Positions 23,630-30,666 of a stretch of DNA of 44,198 nt are shown here, one piece after another (position 1 is the stretch's first letter; the number at the start of each line of letters is the position of its first letter). The stretch lies in assembly GCA_964501715.1 (NCBI GenBank), contig CAZCTR010000012.1, positions 1-44,198 on the forward strand, written 5' to 3'. The notes under the pieces are model-generated. The model worked only from the letters and a program-made list of their open reading frames with translations, did not search any database and had not been told where the DNA came from. Made by a program: the position numbers and the translations under genes. Source of the stretch: M55B118 sp964501715. GTDB lineage: Bacteria; Bacillota_I; Bacilli_A; Izemoplasmatales; Izemoplasmataceae.

Positions 23630-24608
23630 GGTATCGCTCCTTATAAGATTTGTTTAGATACTCTGAAGCGGAAAGGGCCGCCTTGGCGCCTTCGCCCGCT
23701 GAGATGATGATCTGCTTGTCAGGTTGTTCTGTCACGTCCCCAGCCGCATAGAGACCTGGGATATTCGTGTTTTGTTGCCTGTCGACGATAATTTCACCCA
23801 AGTCGTTGGTGCTGACAAGATCGCGCACGAAATCACTTGTGGGGACATTGCCTATTTCTATCAGCAATCCGTCCGCTTCAACAGAATGCACGTGACCTGT
23901 GCGTTTATCCTTGTAACGGACGCCTTTCATGGTGTGATCACCATAAACCTCGAGCAGCTGACTCTCAAGGTGGATGGTGAGATGGTCGACGTCACTTAGT
24001 TTTTCGAGCAAGACCGGGTCCGCACGCCACTGGCTTCTGTGGATGACGGTGATTTCACTCGCATAATGGACGAGGTCCAAAACACCCTCGGCGGCGCTGT
24101 TCCCGCCGCCTGCTACCACCACGTGCTTGTCTTTGAAAAACGGCGCATCACAAGTGGCGCAATAGGTGACCCCCTTGTTCACGAAGGCCTTTTCACCGGG
24201 AATGTCGAGTTTCCTGGGTCTCCCTCCTGTGGCCACGAGTATTGTTTTCGCTTTCAAAGTGCGCCCGTCATTCAGTTGCAGCTCGAAATCAGGGTCTGTG
24301 TGTGCAAGGTGCTTCACCCGCACGTGCTTGAGCATGGGGACATCGAGGTTGTTGATATGATCAAGAAACGCGCGGGAGAGATTGGGTCCCTCTATAAGGC
24401 CGAATCCGAGATAATTGTCCACATCGGTGGTGTTGTGCAGCTGACCGCCGATCTCGTCTGTGACGATTCCGACTTCCAGCCCCTTGCGTTTCGCATAAAG
24501 GCCCGCATTCATCCCGGCGGGTCCCCCGCCTATGATAAGCATGTCCCACTTTTCGACTGTGTCAAAAAGCGTTGTCTCCTTGGTGGTTTCTACATTGAAA
24601 TCGAACAT
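23586..24608 (-). CDS. Thioredoxin-reductase/AhpF-like FAD-dependent disulfide reductase
   Basis: This 340-residue flavoprotein has an FAD motif GGGPAG at residues 27-32, a redox disulfide C150-A-T-C153 in YCATCDAPFF, a pyridine-nucleotide motif GGGNSA at 167-172 and a terminal GDVTEQPDKQIIISAGEG. A leader of about 20 residues before the FAD domain and the segment EIGGQLHNTTDVDNYLG resemble the AhpF C-terminal half. The NADPH-type H-R-R-x-x-x-R motif reads H-R-S-Q-W-R, so NADH or NADPH use is unclear. I chose the ATG at 24608 because AGGAGG lies 7 nt upstream. It follows the CsoR-family gene by 8 nt and overlaps the two-thioredoxin-fold gene. Confidence 0.88.
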   Translation of the reverse strand: MFDFNVETTKETTLFDTVEKWDMLIIGGGPAGMNAGLYAKRKGLEVGIVTDEIGGQLHNTTDVDNYLGFGLIEGPNLSRAFLDHINNLDVPMLKHVRVKHLAHTDPDFELQLNDGRTLKAKTILVATGGRPRKLDIPGEKAFVNKGVTYCATCDAPFFKDKHVVVAGGGNSAAEGVLDLVHYASEITVIHRSQWRADPVLLEKLSDVDHLTIHLESQLLEVYGDHTMKGVRYKDKRTGHVHSVEADGLLIEIGNVPTSDFVRDLVSTNDLGEIIVDRQQNTNIPGLYAAGDVTEQPDKQIIISAGEGAKAALSASEYLNKSYKERYHGEQSIERRSKEAN

Positions 24609-24616
24609 GATGCCTC

Positions 24617-24868
24617 CTATCTTCCTTTCACGATGAGATCGATGGCGGTTTGGTCGCGGTCGAGTTTGATGCCGGTATCGCTCTCTATGGACTGGATCAG
24701 GTTCTCCGTGGTGAGCAGCCCGATTGCCTTGTCGATACTCGAACGGATGGCTTTGAGCTGAGAGAGTATGTCTTTGCATTCTGTGTCATCGTCCATCATA
24801 TTGAGCACCCCGTCCATCTGGCCCTGTGCACGTCGAATCCTGTTCTTGAGTGGTGTGTCACAATGCAT
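24617..24868 (-). CDS. CsoR/CstR-family transcriptional repressor
   Basis: This 83-residue all-helical regulator of the CsoR/RcnR/FrmR family is marked by NRIRRAQGQMDGVL and CKDILSQLKAIRSSIDKA. The Cu(I) sensor CsoR uses Cys-His-Cys. Here the three positions are Cys31, Asn56 and Ser60, so the copper site is absent. Loss of His resembles the persulfide sensor CstR, but the second CstR Cys is Ser here. An extra Cys3 near the N-terminus could partner Cys31. The ATG at 24868 has AGGAGG 6 nt upstream, better than the ATG at 24874 that abuts it. It heads the redox operon and has an operator in its promoter, so autorepression is expected. Confidence 0.88.
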   Translation of the reverse strand: MHCDTPLKNRIRRAQGQMDGVLNMMDDDTECKDILSQLKAIRSSIDKAIGLLTTENLIQSIESDTGIKLDRDQTAIDLIVKGR

Positions 24869-24904
24869 GCGCATCCTCCTTTGACATGGGTCTTACCATC
24901 TAGC

Positions 24905-24932
24905 ATTATACCCGTATGGGTATTTTTTTCAA
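24905..24932 (-). promoter_or_regulatory. Promoter of the csoR-like redox operon
   Basis: On the minus strand TTGAAA (24927-24932) and a perfect TATAAT (24905-24910) are 16 bp apart. The spacer and -10 are overlapped by the CsoR-type operator, a layout for repression. Confidence 0.68.
24908..24923. promoter_or_regulatory. CsoR/CstR-type operator
   Basis: ATACCC-GTAT-GGGTAT is an inverted repeat with perfect 6-bp arms. It matches the ATACCC...GGGTAT operators known for CsoR/CstR family repressors and lies between -35 and -10 of the operon that starts with such a repressor. Confidence 0.75.
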
Positions 24933-24960
24933 ATGATTTGCATAGGAACTTTTTCCAGGA

Positions 24961-24989
24961 CAACAAAAAATCCCGATTGAACCGGGATT
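24961..24989 (-). terminator. Terminator of the bPH2 operon
   Basis: AATCCCG (24969-24975) pairs with CGGGATT (24983-24989), and on the minus strand TTTTTTGTTG follows. It starts at the stop codon of the long bPH2 gene. Confidence 0.82.
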
Positions 24990-26395
24990 CATTGCTTGAG
25001 CCATTCGTATAGTGCGACCGCTTCGTCCACATCCACATCCTTGAGGGTGTAGACCACTGAACTCGGAGAGCTCAGGACCCTGATATGGATGGTGGAGAGC
25101 TTTCTGAACCTTTGCAATATGTTGCGGGAAATGGTCAGGGATTGAATGTGGTTCTTCCGGATGAGCGTCGTGGTCCTTGCGATCCACCGGATGCACAGAT
25201 TGAGCTGGCGCTTGTCGATACGCATCCCATTGTCCCGGTGTCTTTGAATCCCGAGCAACACACTCAAGGCCATAGGGATGAACAACCACAGGGTGTGGAC
25301 GGTGAAGAATGCGAGGATGGCCATGGGCACGGCAAACGGCAGGGCGCTTCGGATGACATACCGTCTCAAGGCCCTTTTTGGGAGCGGGTGCACATCAGAG
25401 GCATAGCGATGGGCGGTGAAGGCGTAATCGAAATACCCTTTGAGCTCCTCTTGTCTGATCAAGGGGTGAGTGACTGTCTTAGAGGCTTCCTTGTAGCCTG
25501 AGCCACCCGCCACATCGACCTGGATGGTGCCCACGCGGAAAGGTTGTCTCAGGATGCCTTCAATGAAGGATACCGACTGGATCCTGTGTTCCTTGAGCGA
25601 CAGGTGTTTCTGTCGTATGAGGCCTCTTTTGATGCTGATCTCCTCGTTGTGCTTGTTCACTGTATAAAAAGCGTAGGTTATTGCGTAGCGGATGACCGAA
25701 ACCACCCACGAAGCGAGTACGTAAAAGGCTATCAGGAATCCTATGATCGCCGCACTCAGTGCTTGGATGTCACTCCAGACATCATCTGGAATCAGAAAGG
25801 TGAATTGCAGCGCGAAAGCCAGGACGACCCCCATGATCATGAATACACTCCCGCTGGTGAGACCCGCTGCGAGCAACCTGATGAAGGACACTTGATACCC
25901 CTCATCAGACACGTCGCTTGATGTCTCTTCGGACTTTTCAGACACGTGACCGTTCTCCAAAGTCTCTTTGAGACTATACGCCTTATCCCTCTCAAGCGCC
26001 TTGATTTCGAGTTCACTCTCTCCAAGGCCGCCCGCTGTCTCCACACTCACCTTCACAAGCTTGAAGAAGCGATGGATGAGACCCGCTTCTATGTGAATGG
26101 TCTGGATGCGTTCTCTCTCGATGGTGCGTTCCTGTTTGAAGAAGACACCTTTCTTGATGTAAAGCCTGTCCTCAAGATAATCATAGCGATAAAATCCCCA
26201 ATGGAAAACGGCCGCAATCACGGACAATGTGATGATGCCGGCTGGAGCGAGTAGATAACCGGGGTTGAACCCTCCTCCTTCACCGCTGAGGTATTGCACC
26301 ACCGCCACGAAAAGCAACGGCACAAGAAAGGATTTCAATAACTCAAGAAACGAGACCACGATCATGAGCGGATGCTGTCTTTTGGGATTAAACAT
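24989..26395 (-). CDS. PH-domain (bPH2, YdbT-like) membrane protein
   Basis: This 468-residue protein has pairs of membrane helices near residues 10-60, 180-230 and 350-385. Bacterial PH-like domains (bPH2, formerly DUF304) lie between and after them. Typical bPH2 sequence is seen at RLYIKKGVFFKQERTIERERIQTIHIEAGL, in the second copy around EISIKRGLIRQKHLSLKEHRIQSVSF and, weaker, near the C-terminus (NHIQSLTISRNILQRF). The same pair occurs as YdbS-YdbT in Bacillus, whose role is not well known but has been linked to membrane or bacteriocin stress. The ATG at 26395 overlaps the upstream gene by 8 nt. Function is inferred only by family. Confidence 0.82.
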   Translation of the reverse strand: MFNPKRQHPLMIVVSFLELLKSFLVPLLFVAVVQYLSGEGGGFNPGYLLAPAGIITLSVIAAVFHWGFYRYDYLEDRLYIKKGVFFKQERTIERERIQTIHIEAGLIHRFFKLVKVSVETAGGLGESELEIKALERDKAYSLKETLENGHVSEKSEETSSDVSDEGYQVSFIRLLAAGLTSGSVFMIMGVVLAFALQFTFLIPDDVWSDIQALSAAIIGFLIAFYVLASWVVSVIRYAITYAFYTVNKHNEEISIKRGLIRQKHLSLKEHRIQSVSFIEGILRQPFRVGTIQVDVAGGSGYKEASKTVTHPLIRQEELKGYFDYAFTAHRYASDVHPLPKRALRRYVIRSALPFAVPMAILAFFTVHTLWLFIPMALSVLLGIQRHRDNGMRIDKRQLNLCIRWIARTTTLIRKNHIQSLTISRNILQRFRKLSTIHIRVLSSPSSVVYTLKDVDVDEAVALYEWLKQ

Positions 26396-26873
26396 CGTCC
26401 TCACTCACATGTGCGAGTTGCGAAATCTGTCTTCGTAACTGTTCCGCCGTCCCTTCTTTCAGTGCGGGGATCTTGTGGTTCGTCCCCGCAGTGGAAATCG
26501 TCAGCGTCGCAAGGTTGAAGAGCCTGAGGATCGGACCGTGTTCAGTATCGACATGCTGGATACGCTGTATGGGGACAAGCGTTCTTCTTATGACGATGAT
26601 GCCGTATTGTATGTCGATATCGTGTTCATTGATCTGATACCCCCAATAAAACATGCGAACTTTGGGGATGATCACGATATGAAGCAACCCGAGCACAAGA
26701 AACAGTCCCACCAATATCATGCCAATCCAGGTGGGAAAACCGAAAAACCGGCTGTTAAGTATCCAATATGCGACTACGATAACCCCTTCTATCAATGTTT
26801 TGAACAGTCCGTTCAACCGCCAAGCCTTGAGGGCTTTTTCAGGCATTCTCTCTTTTGGTTTGTCCAGTGTCAC
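26388..26873 (-). CDS. PH-domain (bPH2, YdbS-like) membrane protein
   Basis: This 161-residue protein has two membrane helices (about residues 25-65) followed by one bPH2 domain, marked by GIIVIRRTLVPIQRIQHVDTEHGPILR and the closing K-I-P-A-L-K segment. It is the short partner of the YdbT-like protein encoded next. I chose the GTG at 26873 because GGAGG lies 8 nt upstream; an in-frame ATG at 26903 has no ribosome site. The two proteins probably form a membrane complex. Confidence 0.82.
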   Translation of the reverse strand: MTLDKPKERMPEKALKAWRLNGLFKTLIEGVIVVAYWILNSRFFGFPTWIGMILVGLFLVLGLLHIVIIPKVRMFYWGYQINEHDIDIQYGIIVIRRTLVPIQRIQHVDTEHGPILRLFNLATLTISTAGTNHKIPALKEGTAEQLRRQISQLAHVSEDDV

Positions 26874-26898
26874 ACTATCGCCTCCGATAACCTTTATT

Positions 26899-26926
26899 AT
26901 CATAAGCGTATCATATTTCAGCTCAA
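26899..26926 (-). promoter_or_regulatory. Promoter of the bPH2 operon
   Basis: On the minus strand TTGAGC (26921-26926) and TATGAT (26899-26904) are 16 bp apart, about 26 nt before the GTG start. Confidence 0.5.
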
Positions 26927-26981
26927 ATAAGCAAAATCTTTATAAACAACACACTGAATTATAGAGTTTAAGCTTATGAGA

Positions 26982-26990
26982 TGGTATACT
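26982..26990 (+). promoter_or_regulatory. Extended -10 promoter of rubrerythrin
   Basis: TG-G-TATACT with the hexamer at 26985-26990; transcription would start about 25 nt before the ATG at 27022. No good -35 is visible, and I see no convincing PerR box. Confidence 0.48.
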
Positions 26991-27021
26991 CGATATGACA
27001 AAATCCAGAAAGGGTGATTGC

Positions 27022-27597
27022 ATGTCCATCAAAGGCACAGAAACCGAAAAGAACCTGCTTAAGGCATTCGCTGGAGAATCCCAGGCTAGAAGCCGCTACA
27101 CCATGTTCGCCGAGGTCGCGCGCAAAGAAGGTTACGAACAGATTGCGGACTTCTTCATGGAGACCGCGGAACAGGAACTCGAACATGCCAAAATATTTTT
27201 CAGCCACTTGGAGGGCGGAACAGCCGAGATTCAAGCGTCATATCCTGCAGGAAAGACCGGAAGCACCGAAGAGAATCTGATCGCGGCCGCCGAAGGCGAG
27301 CATGAGGAATGGGCCACTTTGTATCCCGAATTCGCTAAAAAGGCCGAAGCGGAAGGATTCAAGAAGATCGCCAACGCCTTCAAGATGATCTCGAAGATCG
27401 AGTCCGAACACGAAAAACGGTATTTGAAATTGAGAAAGAACATGGACGAAGACATCGTCTTCTATGATGACGATGAAACCACTGTCTGGCTCTGCCGGAA
27501 CTGCGGATACATCCATGTCGGAAAGAAAGCCCCACGAGGATGTCCCGTATGTTTGTACTCAAAAGCCTACTTTGAACGCAGGCAAACGAATTATTGA
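27022..27597 (+). CDS. rbr: Rubrerythrin
   Basis: This 191-residue non-haem iron protein reduces hydrogen peroxide in anaerobes. It has an N-terminal four-helix di-iron domain with ligands in AGESQARSRYTMFA, EQELEHAK (E-x-x-H) and the second pair in EGEHEE and KIESEHEK. A C-terminal rubredoxin domain has CRNCGY (about residues 159-164) and CPVC (about 175-178). AAGGG precedes the ATG. It stands alone with its own promoter and terminator, and its stop overlaps that of the convergent MFS gene by a few bases. Confidence 0.97.
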   Translation: MSIKGTETEKNLLKAFAGESQARSRYTMFAEVARKEGYEQIADFFMETAEQELEHAKIFFSHLEGGTAEIQASYPAGKTGSTEENLIAAAEGEHEEWATLYPEFAKKAEAEGFKKIANAFKMISKIESEHEKRYLKLRKNMDEDIVFYDDDETTVWLCRNCGYIHVGKKAPRGCPVCLYSKAYFERRQTNY

Positions 27598-28787
27598 CCG
27601 CTTAAAGCCTGTACGCGTACAGGCTTTTTTTTAGCTTCTTGCTTCTTCTTGTTTGTGAGTGAACGGATGATAAAACCCATCAGGAACGTGAGTGTGAGTA
27701 TCATCCCATAGACATACCTGGTATCATCCAGAAGGTCAAGAAGAACCCCGCTCATCACCGTACCGATGATCGCACCGACGCCATAGGCTGTAAATGCCAC
27801 ACCATATCGTCTTGCATATCCTTCTATTCCGAAATATTCCTTGATCGCCGCGGGAACCATCGCGAGCCAGGCACCGAGATTGAGCCAGAAAAGACCAAAA
27901 CTGACAGCATAAATCATCAAACTCTCTCCATGATTGACCATTGCCATCACCGCCGCGAAGAGGATCATCCCAGTGCTTAATGTAACACTTCGCACAAACC
28001 CCCAAGCATCCATGAGATGACCGAATATGGGCCGTGAGATGCCATTCAATAAAGCGAAGACGGACACACTCAATGCCACATGGGTTGTGTTGAAGGCATA
28101 ATCGCTCACCCCTATTCTGTAAGTGAGACCGATTATCATAAGCCCGATCGATGTGGCCGTGAGAAAGAGCATGTAGACCTTCCAAAACAGCTCCTTATCA
28201 TACACTTTGGACGCCACCGCTTCTTTCTTGTTTTCAAGCCCTTTTTTCCGGAAAATCAAAGAAAGCGGGATCAGAGTCATGATGCTCACCACGCCCATCA
28301 CAAAAAAGGTGTCTGTCAGGCCCCGCATCCGAATCATCATGCTGATGAGCGGGGCGGTCACAAGCGGTGAGGCCCCGAAACCACCGAGCACGATGCCTGT
28401 GTAAAGACCACTGTTTGATTCATAGGAACGGTTGATATGATAGACTGGAACACCATATACCATTCCAACCCCGGTCCCGATGATCACTCCATATCCGAAA
28501 GTGAGCATGAGAAGATTGGAAGAAATCACCGAGATGAACCACCCTGTGGTGATGAGGACTCCTCCGGAAAAGACCAGACTGCGCATGTTTCTCGCATTCA
28601 AGAAGCGACCTGAAACCATCATCGAGAGCGCATAGAAAAAAAGCGATGTCATGTACGGCAGCCCGCTTTCAAGCGTACTTGCACCGAAGACAGACTCGAC
28701 TTCGACCCTGAACACGCTCCAGGAATAGACGGTCCCCATGATGAGCATCAGCAAAACATTCCCTAAAAGATAAAGCACTGTTTTCAT
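27591..28787 (-). CDS. MFS transporter, OFA (oxalate/formate antiporter)-like
   Basis: This 398-residue protein has twelve membrane helices. The N-terminal LLGNVLLMLIMGTVYSWSVF is typical of the OFA group, in which G-x-x-Y-x-W-S-V-F marks helix 1, and GVGMVYGVPVYH follows in helix 4. The group exchanges small carboxylates such as oxalate, formate or lactate; the substrate here is unknown. AGGTG precedes the ATG. The last codons, read as K-K-P-V-R-V-Q-A-L, are encoded by the hairpin that terminates the convergent rubrerythrin gene, and the coding regions overlap by 7 nt. Confidence 0.88.
   Translation of the reverse strand: MKTVLYLLGNVLLMLIMGTVYSWSVFRVEVESVFGASTLESGLPYMTSLFFYALSMMVSGRFLNARNMRSLVFSGGVLITTGWFISVISSNLLMLTFGYGVIIGTGVGMVYGVPVYHINRSYESNSGLYTGIVLGGFGASPLVTAPLISMMIRMRGLTDTFFVMGVVSIMTLIPLSLIFRKKGLENKKEAVASKVYDKELFWKVYMLFLTATSIGLMIIGLTYRIGVSDYAFNTTHVALSVSVFALLNGISRPIFGHLMDAWGFVRSVTLSTGMILFAAVMAMVNHGESLMIYAVSFGLFWLNLGAWLAMVPAAIKEYFGIEGYARRYGVAFTAYGVGAIIGTVMSGVLLDLLDDTRYVYGMILTLTFLMGFIIRSLTNKKKQEAKKKPVRVQALSGQ
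27604..27632 (+). terminator. Rubrerythrin terminator lying inside the MFS coding region
   Basis: AAAGCCTGTAC (27604-27614) and GTACAGGCTTT (27617-27627) form a perfect 11-bp stem around CG, with a T-run after it on the plus strand. On the minus strand the same bases encode the end of the MFS protein. Confidence 0.88.
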
Positions 28788-28834
28788 GAACCATCACCTG
28801 TTGTTTGAATTTCAAAGCATATGTTAGAGTCTAC

Positions 28835-28863
28835 ATGATACACTCGGTTTTTGCAAGGAACAA
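28835..28863 (-). promoter_or_regulatory. Promoter of the OFA-like MFS gene
   Basis: On the minus strand TTGTTC (28858-28863) and TATCAT (28835-28840) are 17 bp apart, about 48 nt upstream of the ATG at 28787. Confidence 0.52.
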
Positions 28864-28957
28864 GTTGAATCAGGCAATGATTTCAACCGTCTTCATGAAC
28901 CATACACTTAAGAGACTCATGGTTTCCATTTGCGCTTCTAGGAAAATCGCTTATCCT

Positions 28958-28991
28958 AAAAAAAAGCAGGGGCGGATGCTTCCGCTCCTGC
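28958..28991 (-). terminator. Terminator of the kai operon
   Basis: GCAGGGGCGGA (28966-28976) pairs with TCCGCTCCTGC (28981-28991) with one G-T pair, and T8 follows on the minus strand. The stem begins at the last base of the kaiB stop codon. Confidence 0.88.
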
Positions 28992-29281
28992 TAATCTATT
29001 TCCAGACCGCGCATCAAACGTTCACGGTTCTGAAGATCCCCAATGATCTGTCTTTGGGGTTTGGGAGATATTCGGTAGAGCGTCGGTACTACGACGATGT
29101 TTTTATCCACTGCTTTCTGAGGGTCTTTTTGAAGATCGATGACGTTCAACTCGTAACGCCCATTCAGTTCACTCTCGCAAAGCGCTTCGACAGATTCAAT
29201 CGCGCGATGGCTCACGAATGAATCGCCGGACACATAGAGTTCCAACTGATAAAAAGCTTTATACCTAACCTTTTTTTCCAT
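28991..29281 (-). CDS. kaiB: KaiB-family protein
   Basis: This 96-residue thioredoxin-like KaiB protein has LYVSGDSFVSHRAI near the N-terminus, ELNVIDLQKDP (about residues 44-54) and VVPTLYRISP followed by RQIIGDLQNRERLMRGLEI at the C-terminus. All match KaiB, including the P-T-L and I-G-D-L-x-N-R-E motifs. In cyanobacteria KaiB binds the CI ring of KaiC after a fold switch and sets its phosphorylation state. The start overlaps the kaiC stop by 17 nt, so the two are coupled. There is no kaiA in the window. Length fits KaiB rather than the KaiB-like domain of SasA. Confidence 0.94.
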   Translation of the reverse strand: MEKKVRYKAFYQLELYVSGDSFVSHRAIESVEALCESELNGRYELNVIDLQKDPQKAVDKNIVVVPTLYRISPKPQRQIIGDLQNRERLMRGLEID

Positions 29282-30662
29282 GGGGTTCCCTATCTATGAT
29301 CAATCCGTCATCACTGATCTTGAAAGCATGGATTGAATGATCGTGCGCCATCCCTCTTGATTTCACGATGTATATCTCCCGGTATCTATCGGAATCCGTT
29401 TCCCGGTTGCGAAGTGCGATCCAGGTGTCTATGAGCGAGGAGATCATCGTGTCCTGGGCTTCGAAAGTGTCAACCCCGTACATGAGGTGGAGAAACATGC
29501 CGGTGATCTGTTTGGATTTCAGATGGTCTATGATGCGGGTCAAGAGTGACTTGATGCCAAAATCTTTGTCCTTGCTCCAAAAAGAGGTGATCGGATCAAG
29601 GACGACCGCGTCCGGTTCAAAGCGATCGATGGCGTGTATCAAATGGAGTAGATGCCCCTCAAGACCGAAATTCGTGGGTCGCACGGAACGGATCTCGAGC
29701 AGCCCCTTTTCTATGAAGGGCTGCAAGTCAATTCCGATCGAGCGCATATTCCTGATGATCTGTCCCGCCGATTCCTCAAACTGGAAGAGCATCGCCTTCT
29801 GACCGCCTGCACAAACCTGCTTGATAAAGGCCGCGGCCATTGAACTCTTGCCACATCCCGCCTGTCCGGAAACCAGGATGGATGACCCTTGAAAAAACCC
29901 TTTTCCATCGAACATGGCATCCAGTGTCTCGATACCGGTGGATATTCTCGTATCAAGCACCTCGTAATCAAGATGGGTGGTATTGAGGGGCATCACCACA
30001 AATCCGGCCGAAGAGAGCGTGAACGGAAATTCGTCCGTCTCATGTGATGTCCCCCTGAATTTATGGACTCTCAGACGCCGTGTGGATAGTTGGCCGACCA
30101 CCCTCTGATCGAGAAGGATCACACAGTCCGCGACATAAGCTTCAACTCCAAGGGCGCCTTTGGATTGTCCTCCGGTGATCATGGTCGTAATTCCGCGTCC
30201 CTTGAGCCATTTGATGAGTCTTGAAAGTTCCAATCTGAAATTCACAGGCCCGCCGAAGCGATCGAACAGGGCTTTGAAAGAATCCAGCACAATCCTTCTT
30301 GCGCCTGTTTTATCGAGAAGGTATTCAAGACGGAGCATGAGTCCATCCAATGAGAAGTGTTCGGATTCGGTGAACGTGTTTTCTTCGAAAAAGACGTAAT
30401 CCATCGTGAGATGGCCCGATTCCACAAGGTTCTCAAGATCAAGATCCATATCCTCATAATCAGCGAGAAGGTCTTTCTGCTTCTCTTCGAATGAGACCAT
30501 CAGCCCTTGCTCGCCCTTCATCGCGCCTGCATGAAGGAAATGCAGCGACAGCATGGTCTTTCCACTGCCCGCATTGCCGATCACATAGGTCGCCTCGCCT
30601 TTTGGCACCCCTCCGTGAAGGACGCTGTCAAGCCCTTTGATACCCGTCTTAACTTTTTCCAT
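29265..30662 (-). CDS. kaiC: KaiC-family double-domain ATPase
   Basis: This 465-residue protein has two RecA-like domains. CI has Walker A GNAGSGKT (29-36) and the Glu pair E59/E60 (SFEEK). CII has GQAGCGKS (266-273) and E296/E297 (FQFEES). In cyanobacterial KaiC, CII autophosphorylates on adjacent Ser431/Thr432; the aligned residues here are Ser408/Ser409 in MISSLIDTW. SRGMAHDHSIHAFKIS near the end is the conserved RGS/RGM hexamer-contact segment. The protein stops about 15 residues later, lacking the long C-terminal tail on which KaiA acts. AAAGG precedes the ATG. It lies 4 nt after the GGDEF/HD-GYP gene and overlaps kaiB. Confidence 0.94.
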   Translation of the reverse strand: MEKVKTGIKGLDSVLHGGVPKGEATYVIGNAGSGKTMLSLHFLHAGAMKGEQGLMVSFEEKQKDLLADYEDMDLDLENLVESGHLTMDYVFFEENTFTESEHFSLDGLMLRLEYLLDKTGARRIVLDSFKALFDRFGGPVNFRLELSRLIKWLKGRGITTMITGGQSKGALGVEAYVADCVILLDQRVVGQLSTRRLRVHKFRGTSHETDEFPFTLSSAGFVVMPLNTTHLDYEVLDTRISTGIETLDAMFDGKGFFQGSSILVSGQAGCGKSSMAAAFIKQVCAGGQKAMLFQFEESAGQIIRNMRSIGIDLQPFIEKGLLEIRSVRPTNFGLEGHLLHLIHAIDRFEPDAVVLDPITSFWSKDKDFGIKSLLTRIIDHLKSKQITGMFLHLMYGVDTFEAQDTMISSLIDTWIALRNRETDSDRYREIYIVKSRGMAHDHSIHAFKISDDGLIIDREPHGKKG

Positions 30663-30666
30663 AGAA

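Noticed and set aside
23586..24608. Flavoprotein gene starting further upstream at about 24779
   Set aside because: The extra N-terminus is an out-of-place His/Arg-rich stretch that overlaps the CsoR-family gene; AGGAGG and the ATG at 24608 give a normal start.
28783..28903. A 12-nt repeat TTCATGAACCAT at 28783-28794 and 28892-28903
   Set aside because: Two short copies in an AT-rich spacer without flanking structure; could be a small partial duplication or chance, and nothing else supports a mobile or regulatory role.
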